Of a stretch of DNA of 64,000 bases, positions 45,405 through 55,354 are shown piece by piece; the first letter of the stretch is position 1; each line of letters starts with the position of its first letter. Source of the stretch: Trogon surrucura (taxonomy: Eukaryota; Chordata; Aves; Trogoniformes; Trogonidae); NCBI GenBank assembly GCA_020746105.1, contig CM036636.1, positions 8,308,001 through 8,372,000 on the forward strand. The letters run 5' to 3'. The notes below the pieces were generated by a model, which saw only the letters and a program-made list of their open reading frames with translations, searched no databases and had not been told where the DNA came from. Both the position numbers and the translations under genes were made by a program.

Positions 45405-45760
45405 GAAATAAATTGCTTTTTACTGTAAGGACTGTTTTTGATGCGTAAACAGGTTTATTTTAGTGGCTTGGCCAACAGCCACAGGAAGGGTCCAGAGCTG
45501 CCTTCACGTACGCTCTTTTGCTGCTGGCTTGGGGAGGGCGGCAGGAGGAGGAGGAGGTGGAGGAGGAAGGATTAAAAAAAAACAACCCCAACAAACCACA
45601 AGGCAACCCTACGTGTAAATAAACTTAAAAATAAAAAAGTGACGGAGATTATTTGCTCCTTAATGAACTAAAATGTCCAACCTCCCACCGAGCGGCGGCA
45701 TTGTTTATAAACTACAGAAAGGGCTTTATTTTAATGGGCAGTAAATCTCATTCATCCCCA
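45405..45760. promoter_or_regulatory. Composite candidate enhancer with FOX and NFI sites
   Basis: GTAAACAGG at 45445-45453 fits the forkhead consensus. TTGGC-CAACA-GCCAC at 45468-45482 is a near-perfect palindromic NFI site with the correct 5-bp spacing. A (GGA)n run and an A/C tract (45543-45602) split the block. Further along are GTGTAAATAAAC (forkhead), GAGATTATTTGC, CCTTAATGAAC and GGCATTGTTTATAAAC (SOX/FOX). This is the richest non-homeodomain motif grouping in the window. Confidence 0.4.
45543..45602 (+). repeat. (GGA)n run followed by A/C-rich tract
   Basis: AGGAGGAGGAGGAGGTGG and AGGAGGAAGG form a purine repeat to 45570. A run of A with AACAACCCCAACAAACCAC follows from 45574. Confidence 0.7.
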
Positions 45761-46079
45761 GCCCTGGCAGGCAGGAGCGTGCGGGATGAATAGGCTGGCG
45801 CTGAACGCAGCCTCCTCGCTCCTGCCCTCCCTCCAGCCAGCTTCTCTGCTGGATATTTGTTTCCCCCCTTGCCCACATTTGCTGTTTCCCTCCCTTCCTC
45901 CTCTCTTTCCTAATCCCCTCCGCCGTGCTGATAATGGGGTTATCTGGCCAGGAAGAAAGGAAGAATCTGTCCCTGTGCCTCGGCATGTCACATCCGCTCC
46001 GTTTTGTTTATTCACTTGAAAAATGCGTGTGTGTCCCCCCCCCCCTCCGCCATTCTGTCTCTGGGTGGCAGCTGGAGAG

Positions 46080-46145
46080 TGGCCTGAGATAATCACAGCC
46101 TTATTTTTTATTTATTCCTCTTAAATAAAGCCTCCTGTAGCCTGC
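46080..46145. promoter_or_regulatory. Small AT-rich block
   Basis: GATAATCACAGCC then TTATTTTTTATTTATTCC and CTTAAATAAAGCC. It follows a C10 run at about 46037-46046. The significance is uncertain. Confidence 0.15.
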
Positions 46146-46454
46146 AGGCAGATTTTGTGCGGTTGCGCCCATCCTGCTCCTGTGCTCCTTGCTGGACAAA
46201 CAGGACAGGAGAGTGATGGTGCCGCAGGCGGGGTGCCCCGAGGACCCCTCTCGCAGGGGACACGGTGGCTCCTGTGCAGGGAAAGCACCTCCGAGCTCAG
46301 CAGAGGTGTGGGCAGGACCAGCAATCGAGGGATTGCAGGTGCAAAATACCTGTTGGTATTCTGTCGCTGGCAGAGAATCGCAGAAAATAAATACACGGTC
46401 TGAGCGTCCCTGGAAATGAGAGCATCTGGGCTGGGGGGTGAGATGCTTGGGAGG

Positions 46455-46500
46455 GGTTTCGCTGCTTTGGGTTGGAAGGGACCATGACAAGTTGTTCTGA
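46455..46500 (-). mobile_element. Possible decayed CR1 LINE fragment
   Basis: TTTGGGTTGGAAGGGACC at 46466-46483 matches, from memory, the word order of the 3'-terminal part of avian CR1 elements (reverse orientation). The flanks do not extend the match clearly, and no CATAGAATC-type end repeats are present. It may be a scrap or coincidence. Confidence 0.3.
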
Positions 46501-46719
46501 GCTGCAGGCGGGTTTGGGAGCTGGTCAGGGCTTGTGGAGCACATGGCTGTTAGTGGGCAGACACGTTGCTGAGATTTGAGCTGGAGGCCCTTGAGCCACT
46601 GGGAGGTGTTGGGGGCTGGTTCCCACCGTTGGGAGAGGGACCACGGTCAGGTCGGGTGGGAATTGTGGACGTGCCTGGCTTCCCTCTGACAGATCAGGCA
46701 CCTTGAAAACTTCTGACCA

Positions 46720-46990
46720 TAACTCACGGGGTGATGTACTCCTAAGGCGAGAAAGAAAATAGTAAGTTATCTATTCCCGCTTGAGTTTAATATCCATAAT
46801 CTGCCATTAATCAAGTGAGGACTATAAGATCCTTACTTAGGCCTAATCAGTGCATAATGGATTATCTACAGGAACTAATAAAAGGTAATTATCTATGCTT
46901 TGCAAGTTCCAATTACTGTACTTATATGATCAATTAATTCTTGTAACAGTTTCACAGGTGCAATTTGTGTGACAACATTGCACTGACTCC
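46720..46990. promoter_or_regulatory. Best candidate conserved enhancer, dense homeodomain sites
   Basis: Over about 250 bp there are CCATTAATCA (46804-46813), TAATC (46844-46848), GGATTATC (46859-46866), GGTAATTATCT (46884-46894), CAATTAC (46910-46916) and CAATTAATTC (46931-46940). An E-box CAGGTG lies at 46955-46960. TAATC/GATTA words suit OTX/PITX-type factors and TAATTA words suit other homeodomain proteins. The sequence is complex, non-repetitive and sharply bounded, as deeply conserved elements are. Factor identity and target are inference. Confidence 0.45.
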
Positions 46991-47020
46991 AAGCAGGGGC
47001 TCAGCGCCTGCCTGGCAGCA

Positions 47021-47092
47021 GGGATGCCAGCAGGGATGCTGACAGGGATGCCAGCAGGGATGCCGGCAGGGATGCTGACAGGGATGCAGGGG
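47021..47092 (+). repeat. 12-bp minisatellite, six copies
   Basis: Units of GGGATG + CCAGCA, CTGACA, CCAGCA, CCGGCA, CTGACA and CAGGGG run head to tail. The unit preserves frame (12 bp), so it encodes GIPAGIPV-like repeats on the minus strand. This is repeat translation, not a gene. Confidence 0.9.
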
Positions 47093-47574
47093 CAGTGGGT
47101 ACCAGCAGCAGGGATGCAGCTGTGCCAGCACAACTACTCCAGTACATCCCAGGCCATCCCAGATGCTTCACTGGGAAAATCTGCCTCAGTGCAAGACGCT
47201 GCTGGCAACAAGGGGCTGGTGTTCGCAGGCTTTCAACCTTGCACAGTGGTCCTGTCCCCTGCAAAAACTCTTCTTCTACCCTGGGCCGTTCCCCTCCCCG
47301 AAGCAGGATATGGAGTGTGAGTTCGGCAGCCGCTCGGCCCCGTCCGTGGTTGTGTGTCCTGAGGGACGTTGCCCCTGTCTCAGCATCACCTCGGGGAACC
47401 CCGCTGCTCCCTTCCCATGCCCCGGCAGGCAAAGCCCCGTGCAAAGGCAGCTGGCTCCAGTCATCTCCTTGTCCCGCCCGTCCTCCTCGCGTCCTTCTCG
47501 CTTACTTGCAGAGTCATCGGAGGGTCTTAAAGGAGGAGGAAATATTCCAGCAATGTCTGTGCAGTCTTAGGGAC

Positions 47575-47725
47575 GGCTTAAAATGACAATAAATTCGAGA
47601 CACTTTACATGTCCACTTGGGGCCCAGCATTGTGGTGGTAATTTGAAGCAGACTGAGTCAACGCTAGTGGCAAACAGCAGATCTGAGGGCTCTAACGGGA
47701 ACGTGGGGATGAAGGAGAGGTGGCA
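47575..47725. promoter_or_regulatory. Possible conserved non-coding element
   Basis: AAATGACAATAAATTCGAG, ACATGTCCACTTGGGG, GCATTGTGGTGGTAATTTG and CTGAGTCAACG are contiguous in a moderate-GC block. The evidence is weak and compositional. Confidence 0.2.
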
Positions 47726-47729
47726 GGGA

Positions 47730-49240
47730 ATGAAGGAAAACAGCATTTCTGCAGTGGATTTTCTTCTGCTTGGAGCTACAGAGCCAAATCCTCCCAGGGT
47801 CACCCTGGACACCTCTTTGCATTGGTGCGGTCCTGACCCTCACTCAGCCTGTGGTTCTTCCTTCTCTTTGGGGGGATTTTTGTAATCTTCTGCAGCTCAG
47901 TAATCCAGTGTCACCTTCTGGTGTCACCAAGACTGCGCCGAGTATGTTTTGGGTGAAGCTGCTCAGTTGGATCTCCAGGTCCTGTGCTGAGGTGGCCTCA
48001 GTGGCACACGGGGATGTGTCACCTCTTCTGTACCCACAGGGTTTGCATGGTGAGCCAACCCCACCTTAGAAAAACAAATCCACAGGAGCCCAGGCCCAAG
48101 AGTATTTGGGGAAAGTATTTGATGGGTTGAATTAAGTTCTTTCAAGCGTTTCCTTGGCATGATGAGGTTGGATGAAGGTCTGGTAGCAAGAACAACGGTC
48201 CTTGTGCTGCCTGCAAGTTTCCAAATAGCTGGGTTGGTGGAGGTGAGCAGAGCTGTGTCCCTGGAGAAGCTGGGGTGCTCAGTCGCTATCTTTACTCTTA
48301 CCTGTCTTTTTCCTGATGCAAAAAGAGGAAAGTAAGGGATGAAGAGGACTAGAGCTGAGTTGGGGAATGGCTTTCTCCTGGGAGACCCTGGGTCTTTGAA
48401 AATGTCTCTTGAGCATCATGCTCCCACACAGACCAGAGACCCAGAAAGGACCGCTTGGAACAGTTCCGTTCGATTTCAGCCTTCACAGAGCGTTTCATGT
48501 CACTGCAAAGGAGCAGGAACAGGAATTTGTTTCAGTGCAAAACTTGTTTTTTAAAAAAACTGTTGACATGGGATTTTCTGAGAATTGCCATTGTTTCCCT
48601 TCTTCCATCCAAAGATGTTTAGTCCTTTTTCTGGGAACAGTCTTGGCTTCATTGACATTTTTGGTTAACAAGCAAACCCATCAAAAAGGAAAAAAAAACA
48701 AAAAAAAAGACAAAACAACCCCTCTGAGCCTTTTTGCTTAAAAAAGAAACTCCCCTCCCAGCTCTCCCAGTGACCGTGATACAACCACTACTTTGTTCCC
48801 AGCACGGTTGGTGTTGTTCTCAGCTTTCTCCGAGCTGCTCCACCAGCCTGAGACCGTCCCGGATGGGGCCAGAGGGGAGGGGACTGTGTCCTCTCTGCTC
48901 TTGCATGAGCTCTGGGACACGGTGGCATTGGCAGTGTGAGGGGGATGTTTGCTGGAGGAGGGCGTCTTGGCGGAGCTCCTCTGCCTCTGAAGTGGATGTG
49001 GGCAGGTGAGGCTTCATGTCTCCGTCACCCGCAGGGGAAAGTGAGGCACACGGGCAACTGGGACACCACACCTGAGGACACAAAGCGAGGCTAAGGACAG
49101 ACACCAGCTGAAAGAGCAGCCCGGATGTCCCAGCGCTGCCCCCTCCTCTCCCCATCGCAGCCCTGACACTGCTCCGCGGGGAGGAAGAGCTCTTCGTGTT
49201 GCGGAGAGATGCTGCCACACGCAGCCCTCCGGCACTTCCA
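47730..49240. other. Unique stretch, no gene seen
   Basis: It contains the minus-strand microexon-like signal at about 48290-48345 and an A-rich/A-C tract at 48682-48723. No coding exon is supported. Confidence 0.4.
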
Positions 49241-49247
49241 GAGCTGC

Positions 49248-49305
49248 TTTTTTCTTCTTTTCTTTCTTTTGTTTCTTTTCTTTTTCTTTTTTCTTTTTTT
49301 TTTAA
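49248..49305 (+). repeat. Long polypyrimidine tract
   Basis: About 58 bases of T with regularly spaced C and a single G (TTTCTTTTG-type) form a homopyrimidine/homopurine tract. Such tracts can form triplex DNA. It also makes K/E-rich frames on the minus strand, which are artefacts. Confidence 0.85.
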
Positions 49306-49309
49306 TTTT

Positions 49310-49725
49310 CCCAAGCAAGCCACCACAGGCTCCTTCAAACATTCCCCTGAAGATTATTCTCCCACTTGTCTGCAACGCTGAAACTCCCGTTGCCCCATCC
49401 CAACCCTTCCGTGCCTGCTTTCTTCTTCTCTTGGCTCAGCTTCTGGATTGTAGGGACCAAGTCCGGGCATGCCAGTTCCCATTCATTACTTTTTCATACC
49501 TTTGATTCCACCTTTTCCCTGGCAGTCCAGGGCTGGATCCCCGAGGCCGTAGAGACGTGACTCAGCACCTCACGAATGTGCCGGCGCGGTGCCCAGGTTT
49601 TCAGGTAGCGGTGGGTTTTCGAGCTCCGTAACCCACCCTCTGGCTTATTTACACCTTTATGGGACAAGTCTTGCACTAAACTCCAGAATCAGCTTGACGG
49701 CAAGGTAGCAGGGTCAGGCGGGTGG
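49310..49725. other. Unique stretch, nothing recognised
   Basis: Moderate-GC sequence with pyrimidine bias immediately after the polypyrimidine tract. No features are supported. Confidence 0.35.
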
Positions 49726-49729
49726 TGCT

Positions 49730-50120
49730 GGTCAGAGGGCTCTGATCAGTGTTGAGCATTGATTAAAATTTCAGATTGCACTAATCATGGGTCTTGTTTG
49801 ATAAAAAAAAAGACCAATCAACTCTATTTGAGTCTGCGAAGTGTGATCTCACGGGGTCAATAGAAAACTGCTGGCTGCAGCGGGCATAGAATAAGATGCA
49901 GGGCGCATTTAAAAATGCCGCCCTTGGTGACGTAGGATCATTGCTGAATGGCTGCTTGGCAGCAGGAAAAGGCCAAGAACTGTTTGTCTGGATTATGAAG
50001 CGTGCGATTTGGCAAAGCCCGGCTTAGCAAGGGTCGAATGCAGATAGACACGTGTTACGGACCATCTTTGCGTTTGTTGGCTTGCTTTGTTTTAAGTAGA
50101 AACTCGAGCCTCTTCCCTGT
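49730..50120. promoter_or_regulatory. Candidate conserved non-coding element
   Basis: GTTGAGCATTGATTAAAATTTC, GCACTAATCATGG and GACCAATCAAC (CCAAT) are followed by GGCGCATTTAAAAATGCC. Its GCATTT...AAATGC arms (49905-49918) form a near palindrome with a MEF2-like core. GGTGACGTAGG and GGATCATTGC come next. The block has even composition and little GC-rich filler over 350 bp, consistent with strong constraint. Confidence 0.4.
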
Positions 50121-50199
50121 GGTTAGATCCTCCCAGTTAAGCAAGTTTGAGCAGGGAGAAGTTGCTTAAGGAAGAGAAAGGATGCTGGACGCGGTGTAA

Positions 50200-50490
50200 A
50201 GTGAGAGCAACCACCGTTACCGCAAACACTTCCCGACCTCCGTTAACAAAACCGTCCGCGCTTTTTGCCCGCTCCTCTCCGTTCGGCCCCTTTTCCAGCG
50301 CAGTTATTGTCTAATCCAACATGGCAAGTTTTATTCCTACTGCTTATTATCTAAACAGTGCCAGCGAGCTTTTCGAACACAGGGGAAGAAAAGGTCCTTA
50401 CTCAGAGGAGTTGTAATTATAGTTTAGGCGGTTGTAGTAGAAGTAATTAAAGCTGAGAGGGGACAGGCAGCCCTGCAGACCGGTGTCACA
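50200..50490. promoter_or_regulatory. Candidate conserved non-coding element
   Basis: CCGTTAACAAAACC, CAGTTATTGTCTAATCC, GCTTATTATC, AGTTGTAATTATAG and AAGTAATTAAAGC are distributed through the block. It may be a continuation of the 49.73-kb element. Confidence 0.3.
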
Positions 50491-50494
50491 TCAG

Positions 50495-51475
50495 CAAGGC
50501 AGAGTGGCTGGCTTTGAGCAGGGTCCTCATGCTGCCTTTCAGCTGGGGCTAGGGGTGCCAATCTTCAGCAAGGCAGGTGATAGGAGAAGCATCGGCTCTG
50601 CCACACCAGGTTAAGCCGTCGCTCCCTCAGATTGCAGCTCTCCCGACGACGGCGAGATCGCGGGGCTTCGAAAAGGAAAAGGAAAAACAATCAAGGACTT
50701 GTGCCACCCGGTAATGCACTGACCCAATTGTGCACTGCTGTGTAAGGGGAGAGAAATTCCTTCCTGACCCTTGTACTCGTCAGCCCATGCCCTGAAGCAT
50801 GAGATTTGATTTTCTTTATCTGGCTTTCCGTAATTGCAGATGTCGTGTTTGGTGCTCCCCGTATCCCACCCCTCGGAAGTGGCATCTGCTGCATTTAACG
50901 CAGTGGACCTTCTCCTTTGGGGGTTTGATCCCAGCTCCTTTCTGGGAAGTGCCTGGAAGGAGGGAAGGAGACCTGTTCCCGTCAACCTCCCCAGCACTTG
51001 GGGATTTTCCCCCGGTACGTGGTGGTTGCTGGTTGCTCAGCTGGGGAAGGCGAGTGTCCCCCCACGTCATGGCATGTTCTCTCCATGCCATGCAGATAGA
51101 CACGTGTAATTCCAACCTGCGCGAAGTGTTTGGAGTTTCATTTGTATATAGATAGTGAGAGGCTCTCTCTTATTGTTTTTAGGACTTATTGGGTGGTTTT
51201 GCTGCCCACCACGGGGTCGGGGACCAGAGACTTGCATGGAGATGCAGCCATCGAGTGTTTCCTCTCCTTGATGCTGGTTTCCCCAGGGTTTTGCTGGCCC
51301 TGAAGAAGGGCAGAGTGTGCTGGCTGGGTGTTTGCTGGCCAGGAGGGACAGGTCGGCCAGGGGAGGTCCTCAGTTTTGTCCTGCCTACTCCCCTGCCAGA
51401 CCCCTGGGGGATTCCATCCGCGAGCGGGCAGCAAGCCGGCAGAGCCCATCCCGAAAGAGTTAAAGGCTCTCACCC
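50495..51475. other. Unique stretch, no gene seen
   Basis: No exon or repeat is supported. A GATAGACACGTGT word occurs at about 50043 and again, as GATAGACACGTGTAA, at about 51096, a curious repeat of 13 bases. Confidence 0.35.
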
Positions 51476-51479
51476 CTTC

Positions 51480-51600
51480 CAGCCTGGGGAAGTGGAATTA
51501 GTCACGGCCTTCAGGAGAAGTGCTGGCCAGGTTATAAAAATGACAAACGAGCACAAATCAATAATGAAGTTAGTGTTTTCTGGGAATGCCAGACACGAAC
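51480..51600. promoter_or_regulatory. Possible conserved non-coding element
   Basis: GTGGAATTAGTCACGG, GGTTATAAAAATGACAAACG, CAAATCAATAATGAAGTTAG and GGGAATGCC (TEAD-like) lie within 110 bp. Confidence 0.25.
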
Positions 51601-51604
51601 GGAA

Positions 51605-51990
51605 AAAGCGCATCAGCGCGGGCGGTGGGCGCCCTGATGCACAGGGTGAGCATCCCTCGCATGGGCACCAGCCCTTTCTCCTCCCCATCCTGTTGGACTC
51701 TCCCTTGGCCCCGTCACTGCCACGGGAAGCCGGGACCTACTTGGGAATTTTGGTGCCTTTTTTTGAGCAGGGCTTGCTGCCGCTGGGTGCTTGTTCAGCA
51801 CAAGGCACTGAGGAGGCGGCTCTGGGGTGTCGGAGGTTGGGGATTGCAAACGGTGCCCCGGGGAAGTCGAACTCTGATTAATCTTCAGGACAGAGGGTTG
51901 TGTTTCCACAGTGCCGAGGTAACGTTGGAGGCCCGCGTTTCCTTTTCCAAAGGGACTTGGGCATGTCTGGAAAGGAAACGACCTTCTAAT
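51605..51990. other. GC-rich unique stretch, no gene seen
   Basis: Nothing recognised. Overlapping frames on both strands are compositional. Confidence 0.35.
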
Positions 51991-51994
51991 TACA

Positions 51995-52130
51995 TGGCTT
52001 GGAAATCTTTACCGCCGCTCATTACAAATACATTAATCATCCCGTATTGAAAGAACCGTGCGGCAAAAAATGACATTATTATTATTATTTATTGTTTAGA
52101 TATGAATGAGTTTAATCCCTTCCTAGCCTG
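51995..52130. promoter_or_regulatory. AT-rich island, candidate conserved element
   Basis: TACATGGCTTGG, GCTCATTACAAATACATTAATCATCC and CGTATTGAAAG precede an (ATT)n run at about 52075-52090 that leads into TTTATTGTTTAGATATG. CATTAATCA repeats the core seen at 46.80 kb. Confidence 0.35.
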
Positions 52131-52134
52131 GGCC

Positions 52135-53735
52135 GTGTTCAGAAAGTGACCCAAGATCCCTGTGCTGCTCCTTGGCCCCAGTGTCGCCTGATTTCTGTGC
52201 AACCAGGGATGTCTGGGGGATTTAAAATGTATAAGGGAGGGGGAAAAAATGGACAAGGGATGTAAATAGGAGGAGATGGGGGTGAGGCGGCTGAGGCTTG
52301 GCAGAGGTACGGGACAGGGGTGGAAGGGTGAAGGCTGCCGGGGACCGGCGCTGAGCTACGTTGGGGAGCCAGGTGCTGGTGCACAGGAGGGAGCAGCGGC
52401 TTAGGGAGAGCAGCGCCATGTTTGCACAACATTTCAGGGTTGGTGGCTTTCCCAGGGTATTAGCCCATCGCTATAATTAATATAAACTTCCTTAATTGGC
52501 CTTCCCAAAGTCCTGGATTCTGGTTGACCTCTGAGCACCTGGGCTGGGTGTCCTGCTCTCCTTCGCGATGCGATTTCTCCGATGCCCGGAGCAATGTCAC
52601 CATTCTGGCCCCGCACCATCCCGGCTCCCTCCCGGCCACGGACGCTGTGCAGAGCCCGAAGGGAGGGTGTGAAAATGCAGATACTGATCCATCGTGGTTC
52701 TTCCCCGCCTGCGGAGCTCTGGGTGATGCCAGGTCGTGGAGCACAGGAGAATGCTACATCTCAGTGGGACTGGAGATGCAGGCAGTTTATTTACCAGTGC
52801 TTGCTTGGCCAATTTATCACCTTTGCATGTGTGTAGACTTCAGGTGCTGCTCTTGTCTTCAGAAACCCCCTTAGATGCATCAACCACTTTCTGTCGTGGC
52901 AAGGAATCAGACCCTGAGGAGAGTGACTGCAAGGGGTTAGGGACGGCTGAGGGTGATGGATCCCTGGGAGGAGCTTGTCAGGGAGAATCACGTTCGAGCA
53001 AATCGATGATCATTTTCAAGGGGTTGTCTTCATCACCACTTTCCAACTGGAAATAGTGGGGCTGGTGTGGGCAAGCTCGTTCTCCCTCCTCCCTCAGCTG
53101 ACCTCATGGCGTAGCGGGGATCTTACCACACTTCAGACCGGCTCCGTCCACTGCTGCGGGATGGAGGGAGAACCCAGAGCACAATCCAGAGCAGACTCTT
53201 CAACTCCAAACACCCCAAGAACTCCACAAACTTAAAAAACCTCGCAGCAAACCAACCGCAACCCTCCACACCGCATCCTTGGAAGGAACAAAGCGATACT
53301 GGAGCGTGGAGGTTTCCCAGCCCCTCTTTGTCATCAGAGGAGGTTGCCCTTCGCAGCGAAAAGGCGTGCGGTGCCCTGACTGAATGTGATGGACCTGGGG
53401 AACGCGATGGGTGCCGTCCTGGAGCTGCCAGCAGTCTCCCTGGGGCGCGTCTCGGCTTGCTACGGCCCGTTGGCACGGCAGATGCCGGCAGAGCCGGGCT
53501 CTTGCCGTGACCGTTGCGCCGGTGCGAGGCGATCTTCCTGCCTTGGGTCCTTGCCAGCGCCGAGAGCTCTGCCCCACATCCCTGAGCATGCGGTGGCACT
53601 GATCCAGCCCCTACACTTAATGAGATGGCTTCAAATAAGGGTTAATCATTTGCCAGGCGAATGCGGCTGGGGTGGATTCCTCATTCCTATGGACGTGCTG
53701 TCGTGTACTGGATTGTTGTGCTCTCGCCCAAAGCT
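52135..53735. other. Mostly GC-rich unique stretch, no gene seen
   Basis: A short AT-rich patch, GCTATAATTAATATAAAC and CCTTAATTGGCC, lies at about 52470-52500 and may be a small regulatory block. Elsewhere nothing is supported. Confidence 0.4.
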
Positions 53736-53739
53736 GCCG

Positions 53740-53960
53740 CACCGAATGTTTTGCAACAAAAAACCCCAAACCACATGAAAGTAGTTGAGTTTCATATTTC
53801 ATTATAACCCCAAATTCAGGTTTGCTAGGAGTTTCAGTAATTTTATGAAGCTTTCCCATGAACCTTCAGCAAAGGCTGTAGTTTAACCTGGTTTTGATGA
53901 AAACCCAGGTGCAAATCAGTTGCTTTTGAGCAACTTCTCAGGTTTGTGCAAACGCGGAAT
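53740..53960. promoter_or_regulatory. Candidate conserved non-coding element
   Basis: It begins with an A/C tract (53757-53776) and continues with TTTCATATTTCATTATAACC, AAATTCAGG, CAGTAATTTTATG and GTAGTTTAACC. Composition is moderately AT-rich over 200 bp. Confidence 0.25.
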
Positions 53961-53964
53961 TCGA

Positions 53965-55230
53965 AGGCTTTCGAGAGGAAGGAAGAAAGGAACCCCAGAG
54001 CACGTCAGAGCTGGTGAAAGCGTTTGCAGGGAGCCCTGTGCACATCTAGGGCCAAGCTCTAATTCTTTGGCGACCCAGGCACCGGTGTTGCCGGGCTGGT
54101 GCACTGAGTGATGCTCTCGGTGATGCTTTGAACCTGCTGGGCGGCATCACCGCCGAATCGGCCCTTATGGTGGGGGAAGTGCTGGTGCTCTGAGCATCAA
54201 GGCTCTGGGGACCATGGTCCTGAGGGCGGCATCTCCCCGTGTCTGCCGCCGCCGGGGCTACTCTGCTTTGGAGCAGCAGTGGGCGAGCTCATGCTTCACT
54301 CTCGGTGTTGCTTTAGGAATAACTTGAGGAAAGTCAACAGCGTGCAAGAAAGCTCCTGAGCCAAAACACAAAAGGCAAGTGCCATGCGGGGTGGCGATGG
54401 GGCTCCTTCCGAGCCAACGCCTGGCGCACACTGAGCCCTGCCTCTGGGTTCTGTGTATTATTGTATCCACACGCGGATTGCTTTTTCGGCAGCGCCGTCT
54501 TTCCTTTCTCCAGCAATTTCCTGAAATAACGTTAGGGAAATGTGAAAATCTTGAACTTTTGAACCTCCCCGGAGGACGGCGTGCAGGGGAGGGGTGGCGG
54601 CAGGAGGAGGGGACGCCCGTCTTCTGCCTCCCGTTTATTTTGGCTACAGGGCCTGGGGATGGGGAGGAAGGGGCTCGTCGGTCCCCTGGCCGGCCGAGGA
54701 GCCGGGTCAGCGCTGCCCCTTATTAATTAATGGCTTTCTCGTCAGTGGGTCGGGGAGACAAGGAAGGCAGAGGAAGTTTTCTTTTGCTCGCAGATGCTGG
54801 GGAGAAGGGGAGTGCCTGGGCTGGGTGGCGAGGGCAGGGGGTGACACGCGGGGGTGATGGATGGGGCCTCGGATTTTCGGCCAGGCTTTGGATGCGGGCA
54901 GCTCGCGCTGGTGAGGAGAAGAGAGGGGAAGGGGGATACGCTGTGCCTGGAAAGTACCTTTCCCTCTGATGAACTTCAGAGGCGTATAAATCACTGCCAG
55001 GCTGCAGCTGCGAAGCATGTGACGCTGGCAAATTAATGGTCCTTCGGAAAACACCGGCCACAGGGCTCCCCTCCTCGCCTCTTAAAGGCGCAGCCGGTGG
55101 CCGGGCCAGCCCCAGGCGTGGGAAATGGGGGGTCCGGGCTGGGCTGGGGGTACCTCGTGTGCCCTCCAGCCCCCGGGTAACCTGGGGCTGGGTGTGCCTC
55201 TGGAGGGGAGCTGGTGTGAGGGGCTCCTGC
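53965..55230. other. GC-rich unique stretch, no gene seen
   Basis: A purine-rich segment and CpG words occur at about 54560-54720. A stop-free minus frame of 259 codons overlaps the 17-bp repeat just downstream. No gene is supported. Confidence 0.4.
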
Positions 55231-55233
55231 AGT

Positions 55234-55351
55234 GCTCTCCGTGGTGCAAAGCTCTTCGTGGTGCAAAACTCTTTCTGGTGTAAAACTCTCCGTGGTGCAA
55301 AGCTCTTCATGGTGCAAAACTCTCCGTTGGTGCAAAGCTCTCCTTGGTGGG
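55234..55351 (+). repeat. 17-bp minisatellite, about seven copies
   Basis: Successive units read GCTCTCCGTGGTGCAAA, GCTCTTCGTGGTGCAAA, ACTCTTTCTGGTGTAAA, ACTCTCCGTGGTGCAAA, GCTCTTCATGGTGCAAA, an 18-bp variant, and a partial GCTCTCCTTGGTGGG. On the minus strand it reads as FAPRRALHHGE-like repeats in shifting frames. This is a repeat artefact. Confidence 0.9.
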
Positions 55352-55354
55352 CTC

